DNA of 64,000 nucleotides from positions 1-64,000 of the forward strand of contig CAXTVQ010000007.1 in NCBI GenBank assembly GCA_964247705.1. Direction: 5' to 3'. Origin of the DNA: LMUY01 sp964247705. GTDB lineage: Bacteria > Pseudomonadota > Alphaproteobacteria > Acetobacterales > Acetobacteraceae. A program made the position numbers and the translations under genes. Of the stretch, positions 52,130 through 60,576 are shown piece after piece. Under the pieces are notes generated by a model that saw nothing but the letters and a program-made list of their open reading frames with translations, did not search any database and was not told where the DNA came from. The stretch's first letter is position 1, and every line of letters begins with the position of its first letter.

Positions 52130-52509
52130 TCGATACATCGACAGGTGTCCTGATCGTCGATGACTACAAGACGATGCTGCGGATCGTCCGCAATCTCCTG
52201 AAGCAGATCAACTTCCACAATGTCCAGGAAGCGAGTGACGGGGTCCAAGCACTCGAGACGTTGCGCTCCGGTGACTTCGGGCTAGTCATCAGCGACTGGA
52301 ACATGGCCCCGATGACCGGCCTGGAACTCCTACAGGAAGTCCGAGCGGATACTCGCTTGCACAAAACTCCGTTCATCATGATCACGGCCGAGAGCAAGAC
52401 GGAAAACGTGATCGCGGCTAAGCAGGCCGGGGTCAGCAACTACATCGTCAAGCCATTCAACTCCGAAATACTGCAGGCCAAGATCGAGATGGTGCTCGAC
52501 CGTGGTTAG
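52126..52509 (+). CDS. CheY-like response regulator
   Basis: A 127-residue receiver with Asp12-Asp13, phosphoacceptor Asp57 (VISDWNMAPM), Thr88 and Lys109 (KPF), the spacing of E. coli CheY. It probably binds FliM to switch rotation. ATG overlaps the MotE stop (ATGA) and its end overlaps the CheZ-like start by 8 bp. Confidence 0.9.
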   Translation: MIDTSTGVLIVDDYKTMLRIVRNLLKQINFHNVQEASDGVQALETLRSGDFGLVISDWNMAPMTGLELLQEVRADTRLHKTPFIMITAESKTENVIAAKQAGVSNYIVKPFNSEILQAKIEMVLDRG

Positions 52510-53068
52510 CGGTAACGGCCTTGAAGGCTATCTTGCTGCCGTCCAACGCCGTTGCACTCTCACCACCATGAGGCAATCGACAGCAGAGGAGTACGCGGCG
52601 CTGTTATCTGAGGTAAGGGCACTTGCCGATTACATCGATTACGTGAGGCGGGAACTTGCGGTCCTCGGTGCGGACGAAATCGTGGCGCGTCATGTTCCGG
52701 CTGCCGCCGACGAACTCGATGCGATCGTGACACATACCGCTGCCGCGACAGGCACCATCCTGGACGTGTGCGAGTCTTTGGAGCAAGCGCACGGGACCTC
52801 CGTCGACCGGACTGTAATCAGTGCGGCGACTGCACGTATCTACGAAGCTTGTTCTTTCCAGGACATCACCGGACAACGCGTGGCTAAAGTCGTCCGGACC
52901 TTGCAACTCGTGGAGGAGAGGGTTGCAGCGATCTTGATGGTTTTCGGAGAGACAGGCCGAGTTCGGGACCTTCCTATACAGCCGATGACGCTGGTCAACG
53001 GCCCACAGCGCCCATCCGCCGCGATGAATCAGCAGGCGATTGATGACCTTATGGCAGCACGCGGGTGA
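52502..53068 (+). CDS. CheZ-like protein phosphatase
   Basis: A 188-residue helical protein. The motif SFQDITGQRVAKVVRTLQLVEERV carries the Asp121/Gln125 pair of CheZ, which dephosphorylates CheY-P. It lies directly after the CheY gene with an 8-bp overlap and starts at GTG. CheZ is not universal in alphaproteobacteria, so its presence here is informative about chemotaxis signalling. Its stop overlaps the next GTG. Confidence 0.85.
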   Translation: MVSGNGLEGYLAAVQRRCTLTTMRQSTAEEYAALLSEVRALADYIDYVRRELAVLGADEIVARHVPAAADELDAIVTHTAAATGTILDVCESLEQAHGTSVDRTVISAATARIYEACSFQDITGQRVAKVVRTLQLVEERVAAILMVFGETGRVRDLPIQPMTLVNGPQRPSAAMNQQAIDDLMAARG

Positions 53069-55962
53069 GGCTCGCCTTAACCGCTCTGCCGCTGCTCGCC
53101 AGCGTCTCGGCGGCAGCGCAGCCCGTGATCGTAAGGCTTGGCACGCATGAGGGTTTTGGACGGGTCGTCTTCGAATTTCCGACCACGCCGACCTACTCGA
53201 TCGAACGGTCTGGCAAGACGATTGTGCTGCACTTCCCAGGAGCCGGCGACGTGCCGGACGCACCTGGCTCGGCGCGGAACATTGCCGCCGTCACCGGCGG
53301 TGGAGACATGGCGACGATCACGATAGCACCAGGAGCGAGGCTTCGGACGCTACGCATCGGCAGTCGTGTCGTGATCGACGTGTCTGATCCCGATGCTAGA
53401 TCATCACCTAGCCGCGCAGCCCCGAGCAGGCCCGAAGCAGCACCTCCTACCGCACATGGTTCGCCGGGTCCGTCAGTGTCTGCGGTGCCGCCGACTACGA
53501 CAAGCAGCGCCGTCAGCCCGCCACCACCCGCAGTGCCCGCGCCCGGCAGCCCGTTGGCCGCGCCGCCGTCGACCGTGGCTGCACCAGGCGTGCCGAGAGC
53601 GGCAGCTCCGGCTTCCTCCATTCCGGCAGCACCCGCGCCTGCCACGGCTGCGCCCGATACGCCTCCTCCACCAAATTCGCCGCCGCAGACGACACTCGCA
53701 CTTGCTGTGACGACCACCCCGGCCGTCCCGGGTGCCAAGGATCGCATGGTCGTCTTGCCTTTCGGCCCCGATGTGGCAGCGGCGTCGTTCCGGCATGGTC
53801 AAGAAGCCTGGATCGTTTTCGACGACAGGCGGCCGCTGGATCTGCACGAGGTCGCTGAAGACCCGGTCTTCGCCGGCGCGGCCGTCGAGCTTCTGCCCTC
53901 GGCGACGTTGTTGCGATTCAAAATCCCCGCAGGCTACGCAGTGCTCTTGCATCGCCGTGCTGACGGCTGGTCCTTGATCGGCAAGGAAGGCACTGTCGGC
54001 GACCCTGTTGTGATGCCGGCGGTTCGTTCAACGCGGTTGCTCTTCCCGGTTGCCTCGCCGGATCAGGTGGTGGTCGTGCCGAATACGGATACAGGCCGAA
54101 ACCTACTCGTCGGTACGCTGAAAGCGGCCGGGCCCGGTGTGCCCGTCACGTTCAAGGTTCCGGAGTTCATGGTAGGGCCGAGTTGGCAAGGGGTCGTCGT
54201 GGAACCCGCGTCAGACCGTACTGTCATGCACGCGACGCCAGAGGGTTTCGCTATCGAGACCGGCTCGGAACTGTCGCTGCTGCTCGAAAACGGGGCCGCT
54301 TTGGCGAGTGCCGCCCTTCTGACCCGGCGGTTCGACCTACCGACGGATCCCGTCCCCGTATTGCTGCGCCGCCTCCAGTCCCAAGTGCAGGAAGCCGGAC
54401 AGGCCGCTCCACAATCCCGGTTGAGCGCACGCAAGGCAGCAGCACAGACGATGCTGGCACTAGGCTTGGGGCCCGAGGCGCAATCGCTCCTCCGTTTGGC
54501 TGTCAACGAGGATCCTCGGGCCGCAATGGATGCCGACCTGGCTGGGCTGACAGCGATCGCTGCCTTACTCAGTGGTCGCCCTCAGGAGGCTGGAGGCCTT
54601 GATAACCAGGAGTTGTCGGGCAGTGACGAGATAAGGCTGTGGCATGCGGTACAACTTGCGATGGTGGATGAGGCGTCGGCAGAGGCGGCGCAGGCCTTCG
54701 CGGCGACGGCGCCACTCGTGTTTGCCTATCCAACCGCATTGCGGACTCGCTTGTTGCCGCTTGTGGCAGAGACGATGATTGCCGGTGGCGCTTTGCCCGC
54801 TGCAGACGCCATTCTCGCCCGTTTGCCGGAAGACCCTTTGCTTGCCTTCGCTCGTGCAGCACGGCTTGAACAGAAAGGCGACACGGCCGCTGCGCTCACG
54901 CTTTACGACGCGTTAGCCGCCGGTCGTGACAGGTTGGCAAGCGCAAGAGCTGCCACCCGGGCCGTCTTACTCCGTTTATCTTCGGGAGCGCTTACGCCGG
55001 GTGACGCGGCCGAGGCTTTGGAACGGGGTTTTGGCGATTGGCGAGGCGATGCCAGGGAACGCGATCTGAGACTGCGCACAGCAGACATCGCCGCCCAAGC
55101 TGGCAAATGGCGCAAGGCGGTTGCCATCCTAAGGGAAACCGCTCAGCTTTTTCCGGACGACGCAACGGTCATTGGCGCGAAGCTCACGGCGATACTGAGC
55201 GACCTGCTTCACGGCCCTGGCGCATCAAGCATACCGCCACTCGACTTGGTGGCGCTTGCCGAGGAGAACTCGTCGGCTTTCGCCAAGGCGGACTCACCGG
55301 ACACCCTGCTTCTACTTGCTGACAAATTGACGTCGCTCGACCTGCCGTCACGTGCTGGGCCGGTGATCGAACAGTTAGCCGCCTCTTTGCCATCAGGGCC
55401 GAACCGGGCAGCCTTGGGCGCCCGCTTGGCTAGTCTGCGGTTAGGCGAAGGCGATGGAGTTGGCGCGATGGCGGCGCTCGCGACGACGACTGCTGCCGAC
55501 CTTGCCCCTGACATTCAGGGTCAACGTGGTCTCTTGGACGCACGAGCCCATGCGATGGCGCACGATACGGCCGGCGCGATCGCGATCCTGGCCACCCTCG
55601 GCACCCAAGCGGCGGACGAACTTCGCGCCAAGTTGCTTGGCGACGATGCTGATTGGCACGGTGCAGCGTCTGCGCTCGCAGACTTGGCGGCGCGCAGCCT
55701 CCCGGAAAGAGGTCCACTATCGCCCGCGCAGGAGGACCTTCTACTTCGCTTGGCTTCGACGCAATCCCGCGCCGGCGACGATGCGGCGCTGATCGCACTT
55801 GGGCGGAGGCAGGCGGGGCGAATGTCTGGCGCAAGGGCAGACATGTTCCGGTTGCTCACGTCCGCACCTGTCACGAGTGTCTCGGAGTTGCGCCGCGCTG
55901 GAGGCGAGTTGGCTCTAGCGCGCTCCGTCCCGACCGCTCTCGCCGCCGTCGGCACAAGATGA
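53065..55962 (+). CDS. large exported protein of unknown function in the flagellar operon
   Basis: A 965-residue protein from a GTG that overlaps the CheZ stop. It has a signal peptide (LALTALPLLASVSAAAQP), an AMIN-like beta start (VIVRLGTHEGFGRVVFEF, SGKTIVLHFPGAGDVP), a long Pro/Ala/Thr linker (residues ~110-210), a second beta part, and a C-terminal ~600 residues of alternating Ala/Leu-rich helices resembling TPR or HEAT solenoids. It should be periplasmic or outer-surface. Function not recognised. Its place at the end of the fliL-fliM-motE-cheYZ unit suggests a motor or envelope role. Confidence 0.7.
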   Translation: MRLALTALPLLASVSAAAQPVIVRLGTHEGFGRVVFEFPTTPTYSIERSGKTIVLHFPGAGDVPDAPGSARNIAAVTGGGDMATITIAPGARLRTLRIGSRVVIDVSDPDARSSPSRAAPSRPEAAPPTAHGSPGPSVSAVPPTTTSSAVSPPPPAVPAPGSPLAAPPSTVAAPGVPRAAAPASSIPAAPAPATAAPDTPPPPNSPPQTTLALAVTTTPAVPGAKDRMVVLPFGPDVAAASFRHGQEAWIVFDDRRPLDLHEVAEDPVFAGAAVELLPSATLLRFKIPAGYAVLLHRRADGWSLIGKEGTVGDPVVMPAVRSTRLLFPVASPDQVVVVPNTDTGRNLLVGTLKAAGPGVPVTFKVPEFMVGPSWQGVVVEPASDRTVMHATPEGFAIETGSELSLLLENGAALASAALLTRRFDLPTDPVPVLLRRLQSQVQEAGQAAPQSRLSARKAAAQTMLALGLGPEAQSLLRLAVNEDPRAAMDADLAGLTAIAALLSGRPQEAGGLDNQELSGSDEIRLWHAVQLAMVDEASAEAAQAFAATAPLVFAYPTALRTRLLPLVAETMIAGGALPAADAILARLPEDPLLAFARAARLEQKGDTAAALTLYDALAAGRDRLASARAATRAVLLRLSSGALTPGDAAEALERGFGDWRGDARERDLRLRTADIAAQAGKWRKAVAILRETAQLFPDDATVIGAKLTAILSDLLHGPGASSIPPLDLVALAEENSSAFAKADSPDTLLLLADKLTSLDLPSRAGPVIEQLAASLPSGPNRAALGARLASLRLGEGDGVGAMAALATTTAADLAPDIQGQRGLLDARAHAMAHDTAGAIAILATLGTQAADELRAKLLGDDADWHGAASALADLAARSLPERGPLSPAQEDLLLRLASTQSRAGDDAALIALGRRQAGRMSGARADMFRLLTSAPVTSVSELRRAGGELALARSVPTALAAVGTR

Positions 55963-56092
55963 CATTGTGGGCTCGTCGTCCATAAACGCGGAATATGACT
56001 TGCGCCGGGGGATCAGTAGCCCTATTTCCCGCGTCCTGGCCCAAGGGGACGACCTTCGTCCAACAGGCTATCTACTGGTTTGGGGGTACGTG

Positions 56093-56557
56093 ATGAACGC
56101 ACTTGCTCAACTGGGGATGGTCTCGGAGCTTCCGAGCGAGAACCAGACGACAATCGCGACTCTTCCTGATTACGAGGGGGAGGATCGGAAGGACTACTTT
56201 GTCGAGAAGGATGGGGAACGGTTCGCCGGGACGCACCTGCTCGCTGACCTGTGGGGTGCGGAGAACCTCTCCGATCCAGTGCACATCGATTCGGCGCTGC
56301 GGGAGGCGGCAATACGGGCCGGGGCGACGATATTGCACAGTCATTTCCATCATTTTACGCCAAACGGTGGTGTATCGGGCGTGGTCGTGTTAGCCGAGAG
56401 CCACATCTCCATCCATACGTGGCCTGAGCGGCAATTCGCCGCCGTTGACATATTCATGTGTGGTTGCTGCAACCCGCATGACGCTATTCCGGTGTTGCAG
56501 GAGGCGTTTTCACCAGACCGTGTCGATCTGGATGAGCAACGTCGGGGCAAATTTTAA
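56093..56557 (+). CDS. speD: S-adenosylmethionine decarboxylase SpeD
   Basis: A 154-residue pyruvoyl enzyme that decarboxylates AdoMet for polyamine synthesis. The precursor cleaves at Glu102-Ser103 in AESHISIHTWPE; His108 and Cys123 (FMCGCC) complete the site. GVSGVVVLAESH and the HSHFHHF block are clear. ATG at 56093 follows GGGGG. Its region is poorer in GC than the flanks. It is 14 bp before speE, so the two form a unit. Confidence 0.93.
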   Translation: MNALAQLGMVSELPSENQTTIATLPDYEGEDRKDYFVEKDGERFAGTHLLADLWGAENLSDPVHIDSALREAAIRAGATILHSHFHHFTPNGGVSGVVVLAESHISIHTWPERQFAAVDIFMCGCCNPHDAIPVLQEAFSPDRVDLDEQRRGKF

Positions 56558-56571
56558 CCGGTTGCCAGCCG

Positions 56572-57447
56572 ATGACTTGGCTCGCAGAGACGCTCTATCC
56601 CGACTGGGCTCAAAGCTTTCGGATTGTTCGGGAGATCGTCCGGGAACGGTCGGGTTTTCAGGACATCCTGATTGTCGAGACTGTGAGCCATGGTCGCGTT
56701 CTCTTCCTGGATGGCGTGGTGCAGGTCACCGAGGCTGACGAGTACGCCTATCAGGAGATGGTGGCCCATGTTCCACTGATACAGCATGGATCGGCCGAGA
56801 AAGTGTTGATCATCGGGGCGGGTGACGGCGGTGTGTTGCGGCGTGTGTTGCAGCATCGCACCGTGGTTCAAGCGACGATGGTCGAAATCGACGAGGCCGT
56901 GATCAGGCTGTCAAAAGCCCATCTTGGTGCGATTGGCGGGTCGGCTTGGGACGATGAGCGATCCCAGGTCACAGTGGGGGATGGCATCGCCTATGTGGCG
57001 AATGCAGTAGACTCGTCATTTGACGTTATCATCGTTGACAGCACCGACCCGGTCGGCCCGGGTGAGGGTCTATTTACCGAGGTTTTCTATCGCAACTGCG
57101 CCAGGATCTTACGGTCAGGGGGTCTTTTAGCAAACCAATGTGGCGTTCCATTTATGCAAGCGGACGAGTTGTCACGCACAACTGGTTTGCGCAAACGCGC
57201 GTTCGCGTCTACGTCGGCATACGTCGTCGCAGTGCCGACTTACGTTGGTGGTTTGATGACGGTCGGTATTGCGAGTGACTTGCCGATCCGGCCCTTATCT
57301 GTAGGAAGTATTGAGGAAAGAGCGCAGGCGTCCTCGATCTCAGGAAAAACGCGCTATTGGTCGCCAACGGTCCACGCTGCTGCGTTTGCTTTACCGCCGT
57401 TTATTGGGAATATTATTCAAGAAATCGGGCTTGCATCCCACCTTTGA
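56572..57447 (+). CDS. speE: spermidine synthase SpeE
   Basis: A 291-residue aminopropyltransferase that transfers the aminopropyl group from decarboxylated AdoMet to putrescine. IGAGDGG (residues 81-87), the VEIDEAVI motif, DSTDPVGPGEGLFTEVFY (residues ~151-168) and the FMQADEL loop are family marks. It uses the product of speD directly. The gene is low in GC (about 53% over 57001-57060, against 68% over 13021-13080, both by hand count). Confidence 0.95.
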   Translation: MTWLAETLYPDWAQSFRIVREIVRERSGFQDILIVETVSHGRVLFLDGVVQVTEADEYAYQEMVAHVPLIQHGSAEKVLIIGAGDGGVLRRVLQHRTVVQATMVEIDEAVIRLSKAHLGAIGGSAWDDERSQVTVGDGIAYVANAVDSSFDVIIVDSTDPVGPGEGLFTEVFYRNCARILRSGGLLANQCGVPFMQADELSRTTGLRKRAFASTSAYVVAVPTYVGGLMTVGIASDLPIRPLSVGSIEERAQASSISGKTRYWSPTVHAAAFALPPFIGNIIQEIGLASHL

Positions 57448-57930
57448 CACGGCTTGTGTTCGAGGCATGCAAGCTCAACTCCGATCCCGCTCACGATTAC
57501 GGCCACTGAGTCCCGGGATCGTGGCTACTCGGCCACAATATCTCCAGTGTTTCGCAATTATTGATCCCGCCGAGCTACATCCGGCCGTTTTCGTCCCGCT
57601 CTGGCTTCCGCTCCCGCCCGCTGTTGGCGTTTTTGCTGCTTTTATCAGCTTCATCTAGCCCGGAAACCTTGTCGACGTCGGTGCCTATCTCCACTGACTC
57701 GTCGTGGCTGTCCCGAGAGGCAGCCCCGGCACCTTCTACATTTTCCGCACCGGCACGTGTTCCGCCGAACTGGTCGGCACCGCCGGCATCTTTCGCGCCT
57801 GGCTCCTTGTGATTGCCGGTGTTTTGCTGGTCGTCCGTGTGCTTGATCGACTGCTCGGTATGCGCCTGTTTCATAGCCTAAACTCCCTCGGCTTCGAACG
57901 TGCTAACGCAGCGCCGTCGCAGGGTTTGCA
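57448..57930. other. 483-bp region between speE and fliP
   Basis: It contains one plausible small minus-strand gene (57575-57874, separate entry). It also has an inverted repeat CGATCCCG...CGGGATCG (57482-57489 and 57514-57521) and a small hairpin GTGGC-TACTCG-GCCAC (57521-57536). The two could form a bidirectional terminator between the convergent speE and fliP transcripts. Nothing else is seen. Confidence 0.45.
57575..57874 (-). CDS. small, highly hydrophilic protein (99 aa), unknown
   Basis: Composition is unlike a shadow frame: rich in Asp, Glu, Lys, Asn, Gln, Ser and Gly, almost no hydrophobic residues (start MKQAHTEQSIKHTDDQQNTG, end SGRERKPERDENG). That implies an intrinsically disordered protein, possibly stress-related. 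The ATG at 57874 is preceded by GAGGGA at about eight bases. It lies 56 bp downstream of the fliP stop on the same strand. No family was recognised. Confidence 0.45.
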   Translation of the reverse strand: MKQAHTEQSIKHTDDQQNTGNHKEPGAKDAGGADQFGGTRAGAENVEGAGAASRDSHDESVEIGTDVDKVSGLDEADKSSKNANSGRERKPERDENGRM

Positions 57931-58817
57931 TCATCCCGTGCCTGCAAAGCTTTGAACCAGCCCGCCAGACACAAGCCGCCAGCCGTCCACGAGGACGAAG
58001 AAGATTAATTTGAATGGCAAGCTGATGCCGGATGGCGGAAGCATCATCATGCCAAGGCTCATGAGCACGCTGCCAACCACCATGTCGATGACGAGAAAAG
58101 GGAGGTATAGCAAGAAACCCATTTCGAACGCCCGGCGCAGCTCTCCGATGCTGAATGCTGGTATCAACGCTCGCCAGGGCGCTGCGTCCGGTGTTTCTGC
58201 TGGCGGTAGATGGGCCATGTCGAGGAACAACTGCAGATCAGTCCCTCTCACGTNNNNNNNNNNNNNNNNNNNNNNNNNNNNNNNNNNNNNNNNNNNNNNN
58301 NNNNNNNNNNNNNNNNNNNNNNNNNNNNNNNNNNNNNNNNNNNNNNNNNNNNNGCTGGCGGTAGATGGGCCATGTCGAGGAACAACTGCAGATCAGTCCC
58401 TCTCACGTTCGCCGTCATGAAGCGCCGGAACGGCTCGGCTGCGAGCCGTAGCCCCTCCATCTCGCCAACCCGCCCTTCGCTCATCGGGAGCAGTCCCATC
58501 GTGTAGGCCTCGTCCAGAGCTGGCTGCATGACGAAGAAAGTCAGGAATAGCGCCAAACCAATCAGAACTGTGTTCGGCGGGGTGGATTGAGCCCCGATTG
58601 CTGACCGTAGCAACGACAACACGATGATTATACGAGTAAATCCGGTCACCATCACGAGCAGGCTCGGCGCGATGGAGAGTACCGTTATCATCGCTGTCAG
58701 CTGTATCAAACGCCCAGTCGCTCCCGCTTGCCCCGCGGCACCAAGGTCGACGTTGACGGATTGAGCTGCGGCAAGAGATGGCAGCAGGAGCAACGCTGCC
58801 GTTAACATCCACTTCAT
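57931..58817 (-). CDS. fliP: flagellar type III secretion protein FliP (interrupted by an assembly gap)
   Basis: An inner-membrane export-gate protein. The N-terminal half has a signal and the block VMVTGFTRIIIVLSLLRSAIGAQSTPPN. The C-terminal half has FEMGFLLYLPFLVIDMVVGSVLMSLGMMMLPP and PFKLIFFVLVDGWRLV. The 100-N run splits it, but the 55-bp flanks are identical and removal of 155 bp joins RGTDLQLFLDMAHLPP to AETPDAAPWRALIP in frame, giving about 243 residues, the normal length. ATG at 58817 overlaps the fliO stop. Confidence 0.93.
58254..58353. other. 100-N assembly gap with identical 55-bp flanks inside fliP
   Basis: Sequence 58199-58253 equals 58354-58408 over 55 bp. Deleting the N run and one copy restores an uninterrupted fliP reading frame of normal length. 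The same 55-bp overlap occurs at the other gap (38674), as expected for a k=55 assembly graph with unmerged neighbouring contigs. Confidence 0.95.
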
Positions 58818-59074
58818 CGCGCCGTCTCAGGTAACCAGCCGAGGACTTGATCCTGCTGCCCGGTAAGCACCAGAACGCATCGCCCATCGCATCGGACGAG
58901 CACCAGCTTCCGTCTCGGATCCAGGCTGAGTGTGTCGACCAGGGCCAACCGGCCTGACTTGCCCTGCGGCAAGCGGCCAAGACGGGTCATTTGGGCCAGG
59001 CGTCCGCTGAGTAGAATGCACCCGAGCACGGCAGCAAGCGCGGCCAGTGCAGGGAGAAGAGAGTTAAGGGTCAA
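58814..59074 (-). CDS. fliO: flagellar biosynthesis protein FliO
   Basis: An 86-residue protein with one N-terminal membrane helix (LLPALAALAAVLGCILLSGRL) and a cytoplasmic tail with LVDTLSLDPRRKLVLVRCDGRCVLVLTG, the FliO pattern. It helps assemble the FliP ring. The start is TTG at 59074, supported by GGAAGGA six bases upstream. Stop overlaps the fliP start. Confidence 0.85.
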   Translation of the reverse strand: MTLNSLLPALAALAAVLGCILLSGRLAQMTRLGRLPQGKSGRLALVDTLSLDPRRKLVLVRCDGRCVLVLTGQQDQVLGWLPETAR

Positions 59075-59110
59075 TGGCGTCCTTCCGGCATTTTGCTGTG
59101 GGAATAGGCA

Positions 59111-59413
59111 TCAGGGCTGGGTTTGGACCTCAAGCGCCTCTGTCAGCCGGTCAGCCTCGGCGAGAAGCGCTAACAAGTGGGGCCGAACTGACCTGCCGCT
59201 GTCGGGCGGGAGATCGAGCGCCTTCGCGCAAAGCAGACCGACGCCGCGGTCTAGCCCGGCAAGGTCGATTGTCCGTCCATTTTCAACCAGCACACGGGCG
59301 ATGCAGATGGTCCGCGCTAGCCCGTCACTCATTGCGACGACGGCCTGCGCCGCCGCCACGTCGAATTTTTCATAGTCGAAAGGAAGAATGCCCGTGTTCG
59401 TCATGAAGAACAT
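59111..59413 (-). CDS. small helical protein of unknown function in the flagellar cluster
   Basis: A 100-residue, mostly helical, soluble protein (AAAQAVVAMSDGLARTICIARVLVENGRTIDLAGLDRGVGLLCAKALDL, then LLALLAEADRLTEALEVQ). It sits before fliO on the same strand, about 36 bp away, in the usual place of a small flagellar accessory. Two ATGs (59413, 59404) are possible, neither with a strong ribosome site. No family recognised. Confidence 0.55.
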   Translation of the reverse strand: MFFMTNTGILPFDYEKFDVAAAQAVVAMSDGLARTICIARVLVENGRTIDLAGLDRGVGLLCAKALDLPPDSGRSVRPHLLALLAEADRLTEALEVQTQP

Positions 59414-59428
59414 AGGAGCATCGAGAGC

Positions 59429-59443
59429 TTAACGATCGGTTAC
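59429..59443. promoter_or_regulatory. CtrA-like box between divergent flagellar units
   Basis: TTAA-N7-TTAC, seven of eight core positions of the CtrA consensus TTAA-N7-TTAA. A further TTAAC lies at 59453-59457. It sits 48 bp before the flgB ATG and 16 bp before the small minus-strand gene, so it could serve both directions. The CckA-like kinase gene at the end of the window makes CtrA control plausible. Confidence 0.45.
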
Positions 59444-59490
59444 CGACGCTGGTTAACTGTTCCGCAATCTTTCCCTTGCATTGTCCGCTC

Positions 59491-59871
59491 ATGAGCAACG
59501 ATGGCATGAGCATCTTCGGCTTGGCGGAGCGCCGGCTGGGGTGGATCGATCAGAGACAGGCCTTGCTGGCGCAAAACATCGCCAATGCCAACACGCCGGG
59601 GTATGTCGCAAAGGATCTGCAGCCTTTCGCGCAAACTTTGGCCAGCGCATTGCCGCAACTTGCGGTCAGCAACCCGGCGCACCTGTCCACAACGGCTGTA
59701 ACGGGCCGTACGGATCCACGCATCCGTCCAGCCGAGCGCGCGCCGGACGGAAATGCTGTCTCACTGGACGAGCAACTCACCAAAGTTGCGGACACTGAAG
59801 GAGCACAGACATTGGTGACTAATCTTTACCACACGTATCTCGGCTTGTTCCGGACTGTTATTGGTAAGTAG
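59491..59871 (+). CDS. flgB: flagellar proximal rod protein FlgB
   Basis: A 126-residue rod protein. LLAQNIANANTPGYVAKDL and the C-terminal VTNLYHTYLGLFRTVIGK form the conserved helices. The ATG at 59491 is favoured, and MSIFGL at 59506 is another possible start. It begins the flgB-flgC-fliE-fliQ-fliR-flhB-cckA unit; the 77-bp spacer before it holds a CtrA-like box. Confidence 0.93.
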   Translation: MSNDGMSIFGLAERRLGWIDQRQALLAQNIANANTPGYVAKDLQPFAQTLASALPQLAVSNPAHLSTTAVTGRTDPRIRPAERAPDGNAVSLDEQLTKVADTEGAQTLVTNLYHTYLGLFRTVIGK

Positions 59872-59878
59872 GACCAGC

Positions 59879-60286
59879 ATGGATCTCTCAAAAGCACTCC
59901 TGATTTCTGCCCGCGGCATGGATGCGCAAACAACACGGTTGCGCGTCATCGCTGAGAACCTCGCCAACCAGGACACGACCGGAGACAAGCCGGGTGCGGA
60001 CCCATACCGGCGCAAGACCATCAGCTTCGAGCAGAAACTGGATACGTCGATCGGCGCTGCGACCGTGCAGGTGAAGCAAATTGGGACCGATAAGAGCGAG
60101 TTTCCAAAACGATATGACCCATCCCACCCGGCCGCCGACGCACAGGGTTATGTGCACACACCCAACGTCAACAGCTTCGTGGAGGTCATGGACATGCGGG
60201 AGGCGCAACGCTCGTTCAGCGCCAACCTTAACGTGATGCAAGTAACGCGGTCGATGCTGTCGCGCGCGGTCGACCTTCTGAAATGA
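59879..60286 (+). CDS. flgC: flagellar proximal rod protein FlgC
   Basis: A 135-residue rod protein. AQTTRLRVIAENLANQDTTG, the YVHTPNVNSFVEVMDMREAQRSFSANLNVMQVTRSM block and the end RAVDLLK match FlgC. The ATG at 59879 has AGGA upstream. The stop overlaps the fliE start by 4 bp. Confidence 0.95.
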   Translation: MDLSKALLISARGMDAQTTRLRVIAENLANQDTTGDKPGADPYRRKTISFEQKLDTSIGAATVQVKQIGTDKSEFPKRYDPSHPAADAQGYVHTPNVNSFVEVMDMREAQRSFSANLNVMQVTRSMLSRAVDLLK

Positions 60287-60576
60287 GCCTACCCGCAGTC
60301 ACGGCGACGAACGCCGCCTCCGCCTACGCCCGTACGGAAGCAGGTCAACCGGCGAGCCTCGAGGGCTTCGGACAGGCGCTCACGAGTGCACTGCAGAACG
60401 CAGTGGATGCCGGGCATCAGGCGGACAAGCAAGCCGCAGCCGGTATCGCTGGCACGGGCAACCTGACAGACGTCGTCACAGCCGTTAACCGTGCCGAGTT
60501 GGCGCTACAGACCACGACCGCGATCCGGGACCGCGTCGTTCAGGCCTATCAGGACATCATGCGAATGCCGATCTGA
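60283..60576 (+). CDS. fliE: flagellar hook-basal-body protein FliE
   Basis: A 97-residue protein with an Ala/Ser-rich N-terminus, AGHQADKQAAAGIAG and VVTAVNRAELALQTTTAIRDRVVQAYQDIMRMPI, the FliE C-terminal pattern that contacts the MS ring and rod. ATGA overlap with flgC, TGATG overlap with fliQ. Confidence 0.93.
   Translation: MSLPAVTATNAASAYARTEAGQPASLEGFGQALTSALQNAVDAGHQADKQAAAGIAGTGNLTDVVTAVNRAELALQTTTAIRDRVVQAYQDIMRMPI

Noticed and set aside
57482..57521. Inverted repeat CGATCCCG...CGGGATCG as an attachment site or riboswitch
   Set aside because: 24-base loop, no second copy, and a simple terminator or chance repeat is enough.
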